Assembly: GCA_016928395.1 (NCBI GenBank)
Contig: JAFGKV010000118.1
Location: 1-12,169, forward strand
DNA length: 12,169 nt
DNA from: Candidatus Fermentibacterota bacterium
GTDB lineage: Bacteria; JAFGKV01
Direction of reading: 5' to 3'
The translations under genes were made by a program, and so were the position numbers. Positions within the stretch are counted from its first letter, which is position 1. Each line of letters opens with the position of its first letter. Shown piece after piece: positions 1-5,018 of the stretch. The notes under the pieces are model-generated. The model had not been told where the DNA came from. It was given only the letters and a program-made list of their open reading frames with translations, and did no database searches.

Positions 1-252
1 GTCTCCACCGTGTCAAAACACCTTTCGATCCTCAAGGCCGCCGGTATCGTTCGTGACGACAAGCGCGGAAGCCAGGTCTTCTACTCGCTCCGTCTCCCCT
101 GCGTCCTGGCCTTCTTCTCGTGCGTCGAGTCGATTCTCGCCGGTGAGCTCCAAGGGCAGGCAGAGCAGACCGGCTGCGGCCTATCCAACGTGACTGTGAA
201 CCAACCACCGGCGCTGTGCAACACGCGGAGGCCCCATGAACTGGAAGGATGA
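1..252 (+). CDS. ArsR/SmtB-family repressor, C-terminal part (5' end outside window)
   Basis: This is the C-terminal 83 residues of a winged helix-turn-helix metal/metalloid repressor; the gene enters from the left edge in frame 1. The visible start, VSTVSKHLSILKAAGIV, is the DNA-recognition helix typical of ArsR/SmtB proteins. It is followed by the beta-wing (DDKRGSQVFYSL). Cysteines lie at visible residues 34, 41 and 59 and could contribute to metalloid sensing, but the classic N-terminal site would be off-window. The stop (TGA, 250-252) lies 17 nt inside the permease gene, so the two are translationally coupled. By family, such proteins repress their own operon until the inducer binds. The promoter is not in the window, so regulation is inferred. 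Family assignment is firm; the inducer is unknown, with an arsenical suggested by the downstream genes. Confidence 0.9.
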   Translation, partial: VSTVSKHLSILKAAGIVRDDKRGSQVFYSLRLPCVLAFFSCVESILAGELQGQAEQTGCGLSNVTVNQPPALCNTRRPHELEG

Positions 253-1540
253 ATGGAAGAAGCTGGCGCTCATCGTCGGCGTGTTTCTCGTGTGCTTCTA
301 CCTGCCCGTGGGGAAGGCGCGCTTCGACAACGCCGTAATGGAATCGCTCCACCTGGTGAAGTGGTACGCGCAGGAACACGTGCTCCTCTGCCTCGTACCA
401 GCCTTCTTCATCGCCGGCGCCATCTCGGTGTTCGTAAGCCAGGCGTCGGTCATGAAGTACCTGGGCGCCAAAGCCAACAAGGTGCTGGCCTACGGCGTCG
501 CCTCGGTGTCGGGAACGATCCTGGCGGTGTGCTCCTGCACCGTGCTGCCACTCTTCGCAGGCATCTATCGCATGGGCGCCGGCCTGGGGCCTGCCACCGC
601 GTTTCTCTACTCCGGCCCGGCCATCAATGTTCTGGCCATTGCTTTGACGGCCCGCGTCTTGGGGCTGAAGCTGGGCATAGCTCGGGCCCTCGGCGCCATC
701 CTGTTCAGTGTCGTCATCGGGTTGCTCATGCACCTCTTCTTCCGCAAGGAAGAGGAGGCAAAGGCCGCGGCCCAGCTCTCGGCGCCGGAGCCCGAGGTAA
801 CCCGTCCACTCTGGAAGAATGCTGTCTACTTCTTTTCCATGGTCGCCATTCTGGTGTTCGCCAACTGGGGCAGGCCGGTACAGGACACCGGGCTATGGCA
901 CGCGATCCACAGCGTCAAGTGGGTCATCACCTCGATCTTCGCCGTTGCTTTGGGCGTGATCCTCGTCGCCTGGTTCAATGTTCGCTGGCAGAAGCTGCTT
1001 CCCGCGGCGATCCCCGCCATGATCCTCGCGCTGCTCCTCCCCGGCGCTCCCATGCTGCCGTTCGCGGCGGCGGTGATAGGACTCTCGGTCGTGATCAGTA
1101 CGGACAAGGGAGAGACCGGCGAGTGGTTCTCCTCATCCTGGGGCTTCGCCAAGCAGATCCTTCCGCTCCTATTCGGCGGCGTGATCGTGGCCGGGCTCCT
1201 GCTGGGAAGCCCCGAAGGGACGCAGGAGGGCCTGATCCCCTCGAAGTGGGTCTCGGGCCTGGTGGGGGGTAACTCCCTGTTTTCCAATCTCTTCGCCTCA
1301 GTCATCGGCGCCTTCATGTACTTCGCGACGCTGACCGAAGTACCCATACTGAAGGGGCTCATCGGCAACGGCATGGGTCAGGGGCCTGCCTTGGCGCTGC
1401 TACTGGCCGGCCCGGCATTGAGCCTTCCCAATATGCTCGTCATCCGCAGCATCATGGGCACGAAGAAGACGATCGTGTTCGTACTCCTCGTTGTGGTGAT
1501 GGCAACGGTGAGCGGCATGGTGTTTGGAATCATGGAATGA
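236..1540 (+). CDS. ArsP-like DUF318 (PF03773) permease
   Basis: This is a 434-residue multi-pass inner-membrane permease of the DUF318/YraQ/ArsP type. Members of this family export trivalent organoarsenicals (ArsP) or other toxic metal species. The hydrophobic segments form two halves (residues about 10-165 and 195-430) joined by a charged linker (KEEEAKAAAQ, about 171-180). The first half carries the family's conserved CSC pair (C99, C101), followed by a motif rich in Gly/Pro (GPATAFLYSGPAIN). The second half repeats the pattern (AGPALSLPNM, about 391-400). The start is fixed by GGAGG at 227-231, four bases before the ATG. The gene overlaps the repressor by 17 nt. The last codons and the TGA stop (1538-1540) lie inside the first octamers of the repeat array that begins at 1525, so the native C-terminus may have been slightly altered. 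Substrate is inferred from the neighbourhood only. Confidence 0.85.
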   Translation: MNWKDEWKKLALIVGVFLVCFYLPVGKARFDNAVMESLHLVKWYAQEHVLLCLVPAFFIAGAISVFVSQASVMKYLGAKANKVLAYGVASVSGTILAVCSCTVLPLFAGIYRMGAGLGPATAFLYSGPAINVLAIALTARVLGLKLGIARALGAILFSVVIGLLMHLFFRKEEEAKAAAQLSAPEPEVTRPLWKNAVYFFSMVAILVFANWGRPVQDTGLWHAIHSVKWVITSIFAVALGVILVAWFNVRWQKLLPAAIPAMILALLLPGAPMLPFAAAVIGLSVVISTDKGETGEWFSSSWGFAKQILPLLFGGVIVAGLLLGSPEGTQEGLIPSKWVSGLVGGNSLFSNLFASVIGAFMYFATLTEVPILKGLIGNGMGQGPALALLLAGPALSLPNMLVIRSIMGTKKTIVFVLLVVVMATVSGMVFGIME

Positions 1541-1634
1541 TGGAAGAATGGAATGGTGGAATGGAGCGAGGACGGATGGATGAATGGATGATCAAACCAT
1601 GGAATGTTGGAATACTGGAATGATGGAATGGTGG
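1525..1634 (+). repeat. Left array of 8-bp repeats (TGGAATNN)
   Basis: Octamers beginning TGGAAT or a close variant start at 1525, 1533, 1541, 1549 and 1557. After a 35-bp interruption rich in GATG/GGAT they resume at 1600, 1608, 1616 and 1624, with a degenerate start at 1632. The phase of 8 bp is kept exactly within each block. The last two bases of each unit vary. The array begins inside the end of the permease gene and stops just before the four-helix-bundle gene. The same motif in the opposite orientation follows that gene. Confidence 0.85.
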
Positions 1635-1660
1635 CGGCAGAACCGGGGAAGGGCAGGATC

Positions 1661-2095
1661 ATGAATGAGAGAAAGAACATCAATCGGGGATACATGCGGC
1701 TGACGGTGTGGCAGGACGCATCCGACTACTACGTGGCGAGTTGCCAGATCTTCAGAGCCCTGTCCTATGACCTGAAGCGAGTATCCTCTCAGCAAGTCGC
1801 TTCAGTCGACTCGATACACAGGGATATCGCCGAAGGATACTGCCGTCGGACCATCAGGGAATACCTGCAGTACCTTAACATCGCTCTCGCATCGGCAGGC
1901 GAGTCAGTATCCGGTCTGCGCGTCTGTCTGAAGGCAGACCAAATCGATGGGGAGCAGTTCGAGTCGCTCGACCGGATGGCGTTCAAGCTGGAGAACGGAT
2001 TGATCAAGCTGATTGAGAGCCTTCAGAAGAGGCAACTGGATGGCTCGTGGGATGACAGCTTCGTGGTACGGGAGTCAAATGCCGCCTATGCGTGA
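1661..2095 (+). CDS. S23/IVP-type four-helix-bundle protein
   Basis: This is a 144-residue, nearly all-helical protein of the 23S-rRNA intervening-sequence (S23) family, which forms four-helix bundles. The hallmark is clear: an L-x-VWQDA first helix (about 14-20), then S-I-x-x-DIAEGY (51-60), RR (62-63), EYLQYLNIALASAGE (67-81) and a fourth amphipathic helix (about 97-124). The tail of about 20 residues after it (DGSWDDSF and following) is longer than usual. The molecular role of the family is not settled; related folds include the Avd accessory protein of diversity-generating retroelements. The ATG at 1661 was chosen because an earlier in-frame ATG (1604) lies in the octamer array and would add only repeat-encoded residues. 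The ribosome site is weak (GGCAGGA). The gene is unrelated to arsenical resistance and looks inserted into the operon. Confidence 0.85.
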   Translation: MNERKNINRGYMRLTVWQDASDYYVASCQIFRALSYDLKRVSSQQVASVDSIHRDIAEGYCRRTIREYLQYLNIALASAGESVSGLRVCLKADQIDGEQFESLDRMAFKLENGLIKLIESLQKRQLDGSWDDSFVVRESNAAYA

Positions 2096-2140
2096 GAGGT
2101 CGATGGATGACTGCAGGCACCCAAGATCCCCGAATCCCCA

Positions 2141-2228
2141 TCATTCCAGCGTTCCATCGTACCATTGCTCCATCATTCCACTATTCCACCCTTCCATCAT
2201 TCCATCGTTCCATTGTTCCATCATTCCG
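2141..2228 (-). repeat. Right array of 8-bp repeats (NNATTCCA, inverted relative to left array)
   Basis: Eleven consecutive octamers in exact 8-bp phase start at 2141. The last six bases read ATTCCA or a one- to two-base variant (GTTCCA, GTACCA, GCTCCA, CTTCCA), and the final unit ends in G. A decayed unit may precede it (2133-2140). On the minus strand these read TGGAAT, the same motif as the left array, so the two arrays form a long imperfect inverted repeat around the four-helix-bundle gene. Confidence 0.85.
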
Positions 2229-2252
2229 CTGTTTCCCTTCCCGGAGGTTTTC

Positions 2253-2486
2253 ATGACAACCATTCAGATCCTGGGCACGGGGTGCCCGAAATGCAAGAAG
2301 CTTGCCGAGAATGCCGAGTCCGCGGCCAAAGAGCTGGGCATCGAGTATCAACTCGTGAAGGTGACCGACATCAACCAGATCATGAGCTTCGGCATCATGA
2401 TGACGCCTGGTCTCGCCGTAAACGGCGAGGTCAAGAGCGTCGGCAAGGTGCCGTCGGTGTCCGATATCAAGAAGCTGCTTCAGTAG
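2253..2486 (+). CDS. Small redox-active thioredoxin-like protein, ArsE-like (TM0996/MTH895 type)
   Basis: This is a 77-residue cytoplasmic mini-thioredoxin. The redox motif CPKC (C11-C14) lies after the first strand (IQILGTG). The cis-proline segment (MMTPGLAVNG) follows, as in the TM0996/MTH895 family of glutaredoxin-sized proteins. The start is fixed by GGAGG at 2243-2247, five bases upstream of the ATG; the longer open frame upstream runs through the octamer array and is not credible. Such proteins often accompany DUF318 permeases. In the arsEFG gene set described from Shewanella, a small protein of this kind (ArsE) acts with ArsF and ArsG against nitroaromatic arsenicals. The presence of ArsG- and ArsF-family genes downstream makes the ArsE role plausible but not proven. 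Its partner could equally be the permease or the DGC protein. Confidence 0.85.
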   Translation: MTTIQILGTGCPKCKKLAENAESAAKELGIEYQLVKVTDINQIMSFGIMMTPGLAVNGEVKSVGKVPSVSDIKKLLQ

Positions 2487-2536
2487 TCGAAGTCATCATT
2501 CAACGAGAATTGTCTCGATATCCACAAGGAGAAGCT

Positions 2537-2989
2537 ATGGCCTCAGATCGTTGTTCATGCCAGGGAGGCACGACGTTGGTATTCGCCTGTTCCGGAGGCG
2601 CCGACGTCGGGGAGATTTCCGACCGCGCCGCCCGGCTTCTTGATGAACGGGATGTGGGCAGCATGTATTGCCTGGCCGGAGTCGGCGGCCGCGTGAGCGG
2701 CATCGTCAAGAGCACCGAGGCCGCTGACCGGGTCATCATGATCGACGGGTGCCCCCTCGATTGTGGGCGTCGTACGTTGGAGGAGGCGTCTATCCGTGGG
2801 TTCACCCATCTTCGGGTGACGGACCTCGGGTTCACGAAGGGCGACTCCCCGCCAACCAGCGACACCATCGAGTGCGTCGCCCAGGCGGCGTGCGCGGTCG
2901 TGGGCAGTGTGTGTGATTCTCCCGGCGCATCGGGGCCGGCTCAGGCGACGGCGCCTGTGTGTGTCGGCTCGCAGTGCTGCGGAGGTTGA
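2537..2989 (+). CDS. DGC-domain putative zinc-binding protein
   Basis: This is a 150-residue cysteine-rich soluble protein of the DGC family (PF08859), annotated as putative zinc-binding. The motif is seen as D70-G71-C72-P73-L74-D75-C76. Other conserved features are FACSGGADVGE (C18) and MYCLAGVGG (C45). The N-terminus carries a C-x-C (C6, C8), and the C-terminal tail adds C126, C142 and a terminal CC pair (C147-C148), giving many thiols for metal or metalloid binding. The ATG at 2537 is preceded by AAGGAG, eight bases upstream. The stop is one base short of the next gene's ATG (2991). DGC proteins are recurrent neighbours of small thioredoxins and DUF318 permeases. A role in binding or handing over the toxic metalloid is inference; no enzymatic activity is established. 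Confidence 0.8.
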   Translation: MASDRCSCQGGTTLVFACSGGADVGEISDRAARLLDERDVGSMYCLAGVGGRVSGIVKSTEAADRVIMIDGCPLDCGRRTLEEASIRGFTHLRVTDLGFTKGDSPPTSDTIECVAQAACAVVGSVCDSPGASGPAQATAPVCVGSQCCGG

Positions 2990-2990
2990 G

Positions 2991-3584
2991 ATGACACTCG
3001 CAACCCGAAGCGTACTCGCGCTGATCGCTACCCTGGGATTGGCCGCCCTCTTCCTTTCATGCGGGCCCCGCGATCACTCTGGAAACCCCGGGACGGTCGC
3101 CGCAGCCCACCGTGATCCACCCCCCGCGCCGACTCCTCCAACCCCACCGGCTGCCGATACTGTCGAGGCAGATTCGGGCACGACCGTCCCCGCGGCTGCA
3201 GCCGTGGATGTTCCCCCGCGGCAGATCGCGGCGCCGGCACATCCGGCGGTCCCAAGCCCGCCTGCTCCGTCGCACTCACCGAAGCCGGCCGCCCTTCCAC
3301 GCCTCGTCGATTTGGGGGCCGACAAGTGTGTCCCTTGCAAGATGATGGCGCCGATTTTGGGTGAGCTGAAGCGCGACTACGCCGACCAGTTCGGTGTAGA
3401 GGTCATCGACGTCTGGAAGGATTCCGCGCCCGGCAGAGCCTACGGCATCAGGGTTATCCCCACGCAGATCTTCTTTGACGCCTCGGGCAAGGAGCTGTGG
3501 CGGCACGAAGGATTCATGGGCAAGGAGGATATCCTGAAAAAATGGGCGGAGCTGGGAGTAACCCTTAGACCGCCCAGAGGGTAG
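2991..3584 (+). CDS. Exported lipoprotein thioredoxin with Pro/Ala-rich linker
   Basis: This is a 197-residue thioredoxin-fold protein predicted to lie outside the cytoplasmic membrane. Residues 1-24 form a hydrophobic signal ending in FLSC, a near-consensus lipobox with C24 as the lipidated residue. Residues about 40-103 are a low-complexity Pro/Ala/Ser linker. The thioredoxin domain follows (about 104-190) with CVPC (C113-C116), cis-Pro157 (VIPTQIFF) and the usual C-terminal helix. The ATG at 2991 follows GGAGG (2981-2985) and the upstream stop directly; the frame extends further upstream, but that stretch overlaps the previous gene. It ends four bases before the next gene, a CcdA-like transporter. 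CcdA/DsbD-type proteins pass electrons to exported thioredoxins, so this is a likely partner of that permease. Substrate is unknown. Confidence 0.85.
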   Translation: MTLATRSVLALIATLGLAALFLSCGPRDHSGNPGTVAAAHRDPPPAPTPPTPPAADTVEADSGTTVPAAAAVDVPPRQIAAPAHPAVPSPPAPSHSPKPAALPRLVDLGADKCVPCKMMAPILGELKRDYADQFGVEVIDVWKDSAPGRAYGIRVIPTQIFFDASGKELWRHEGFMGKEDILKKWAELGVTLRPPRG

Positions 3585-3588
3585 CCCG

Positions 3589-4290
3589 ATGCTTGAGACC
3601 ATCTTCGTCACCCTGTCTCAAGCGGTGGAAGGGAGTGTCGCGGTTGCCCTCGCAGCCTCAGTAGCCTGGGGCATCTTGAGCATCATCTTGAGCCCCTGTC
3701 ATCTGGCGAGCATCCCGCTCATAGTCGGGTTCATCGACACGCAGGGCAGAATCTCGACGAAGCGAGCGTTCACGATCTCACTTGTCTTCTCCCTTGGCAT
3801 CCTGTTGACCATCGCGGCCATCGGTGCGGTAACCGCCGCGGCGGGTCGCATGATGGGCGATATCGGACGAACGGGGAACTACCTTGTGGCCATCGTCTTC
3901 TTCATCGTGGGGCTGCACCTGATCGGCATCATCCCACTGCCGTGGTCAGGCCCAAGCCCGGTGGGCACGAAGCGGCGAGGCATGATGGCCGCCTTCCTGC
4001 TCGGTCTCGTCTTCGGCGTTGCCCTGGGGCCGTGCACCTTCGCCTACATGGCGCCCATGCTTGCCGTGGCCTTCCGTATCGCCGCCACCAAGACCGTGTA
4101 CGGCATCGCCCTGTTGGCCATGTACGGCGTGGGGCACTGCTCGGTGATCGTGCTTGCGGGCACCTTCACCGAGGCTGTCCAGCACTACCTGAACTGGAAC
4201 GAGCGTTCCAAGGGTGCGCTTATCCTGCGGAAGGTCTGCGGCGTGCTGGTGATGCTGGGCGGCGTGTACCTGATCTACACGGCGAGATAG
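3589..4290 (+). CDS. arsG: CcdA/DsbD-like membrane protein, ArsG-family transporter
   Basis: This is a 233-residue polytopic membrane protein with six hydrophobic segments, arranged as an internal duplication typical of the CcdA/DsbD transmembrane domain. The two repeat signatures are LSPCHLASIPL (C37) and LGPCTFAYMAPML (C149). In CcdA proteins these paired cysteines carry electrons across the membrane. The subfamily linked to ArsF-type proteins is known as ArsG, proposed to export aromatic aminoarsenicals made by nitro-group reduction. The call rests on the CcdA-like signatures plus the ArsF-family gene 14 bases downstream and the ArsE-like protein upstream. The alternative is a plain thiol-electron conduit feeding the lipoprotein thioredoxin just before it. 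The ATG at 3589 starts four bases after the upstream stop, so translational coupling is likely. Confidence 0.75.
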   Translation: MLETIFVTLSQAVEGSVAVALAASVAWGILSIILSPCHLASIPLIVGFIDTQGRISTKRAFTISLVFSLGILLTIAAIGAVTAAAGRMMGDIGRTGNYLVAIVFFIVGLHLIGIIPLPWSGPSPVGTKRRGMMAAFLLGLVFGVALGPCTFAYMAPMLAVAFRIAATKTVYGIALLAMYGVGHCSVIVLAGTFTEAVQHYLNWNERSKGALILRKVCGVLVMLGGVYLIYTAR

Positions 4291-4304
4291 GCAGGAGGAG
4301 GACC

Positions 4305-4802
4305 GTGGAGGCGTTTGCCAGTTTCGTCTGCATGATGGCGCTCTGCCTTGGCTCGTCCTATGCGACGCCTCCCGCGGATTGTTCCGAGGCCTCGGGCTCG
4401 GCTGTAATGGACTCGGCACCTACGGAGAGTGCCGGGGCTGACTCCACCGCGACAGACCATGGAAGTGGTTGCGTGGTTGTGTACTACTTCCACAGGACGG
4501 TGCGATGTGTGGAGTGCCTTGAGATGGAGGCATTGACCGTCAAAGCGCTGGCGAGATTCGCGCACGAGCAGGAACGAGGAACACTTGTGCTCAGGGTGCT
4601 CAACGTCGACGAGCCCGATACCGAACATTTCGTTGACGACTTCGCCGTCTACTTCAATACGATCATTCTGGCGCGTGAGGAACAGGGCACGCGAACGGCG
4701 TGGAAAGACATCGGCGTGCGTGCCTGGGAGCTGGTCCCCAACCCCGATGAGTTCATCGCATTCCTCCAGAAGGAGGTCGCCGACTGCCTGGCCGCAACGT
4801 AG
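4305..4802 (+). CDS. arsF: ArsF-family exported CxxC protein
   Basis: This is a 165-residue protein starting at a GTG with a strong GGAGGAG site (4294-4300) directly before it. The N-terminus is a short hydrophobic segment ending in SSYA (about residue 20), read as a signal peptide although it lacks a basic n-region. A polar Ala/Ser/Asp linker follows (about 22-53). The core begins VVVYYFHRTVRCVECLEME with a C68-x-x-C71 pair, matching the YYFH-x-T-x-RC-x-x-C signature of ArsF-type proteins annotated as nitrophenyl-compound nitroreductase subunits. The rest resembles a thioredoxin-like fold. It is the last gene of the operon. In the arsEFG model it works with ArsE and ArsG on nitroaromatic arsenicals. 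That assignment comes from family knowledge and was not derived from a flavin site here, which I do not see. Confidence 0.75.
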   Translation: MEAFASFVCMMALCLGSSYATPPADCSEASGSAVMDSAPTESAGADSTATDHGSGCVVVYYFHRTVRCVECLEMEALTVKALARFAHEQERGTLVLRVLNVDEPDTEHFVDDFAVYFNTIILAREEQGTRTAWKDIGVRAWELVPNPDEFIAFLQKEVADCLAAT

Positions 4803-4900
4803 CCGCCAGAGGGCTTGAGAACGTGACCTGGGCCCGCGCTTGCACCAAAGGGCTCTGCAAACTCAGACAGGAGCTTCGGGGGCGATCCGCGGAAGCACAA

Positions 4901-4944
4901 ATGCATATAGGACTCGTCCTATAATGGACGAGTCCTATATGCAT
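4901..4944. terminator. Perfect 19-bp inverted repeat with TATAAT loop, possible bidirectional terminator
   Basis: Arms 4901-4919 (ATGCATATAGGACTCGTCC) and 4926-4944 are perfect reverse complements around a six-base loop, TATAAT. The repeat lies between the convergent ends of the ars-type operon (4802) and the selenoprotein candidate (5019). A terminator role is inferred from position. No T-tract follows on either strand, so it is not a textbook intrinsic terminator. The outer part of the arms (ATGCATATA) is itself AT-rich, unlike the region around it. Confidence 0.5.
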
Positions 4945-5018
4945 CTCGTCCGACCGGTTGCTCCTCAGTCCCATGGGATGGGCGAGAGCCGGTGCGGGCT
5001 CCGCGGAATCGCCCGGTC

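Larger units (their letters stand above)
1525..2228. mobile_element. Putative mobile element: S23/four-helix-bundle gene between inverted octamer arrays
   Basis: The unit consists of a plus-strand TGGAATNN array (1525-1634), the S23-type gene (1661-2095) and an array of the reverse complement, NNATTCCA (2141-2228). It sits between two genes that otherwise form one operon. It gives the upstream permease its stop codon, and the Shine-Dalgarno of the next gene (GGAGG, 2243-2247) lies only 15 bases beyond the right array. No transposase is visible. That it moves as a unit is inference from its symmetry and its position. The long inverted arrays could also act as an RNA structure within the operon transcript. 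Confidence 0.5.

Noticed and set aside
32-733. Long minus-strand open frame (233 codons) opposite the repressor and permease
   Set aside because: It mirrors the well-supported plus-strand genes, its product is low-complexity (many H, E, R, G), and it lacks a ribosome site and any known motif.
1604-1660. Earlier in-frame ATG that would extend the four-helix-bundle protein
   Set aside because: The added residues (LEYWNDGMV and following) are translated octamer repeats; the conserved fold begins after the ATG at 1661.
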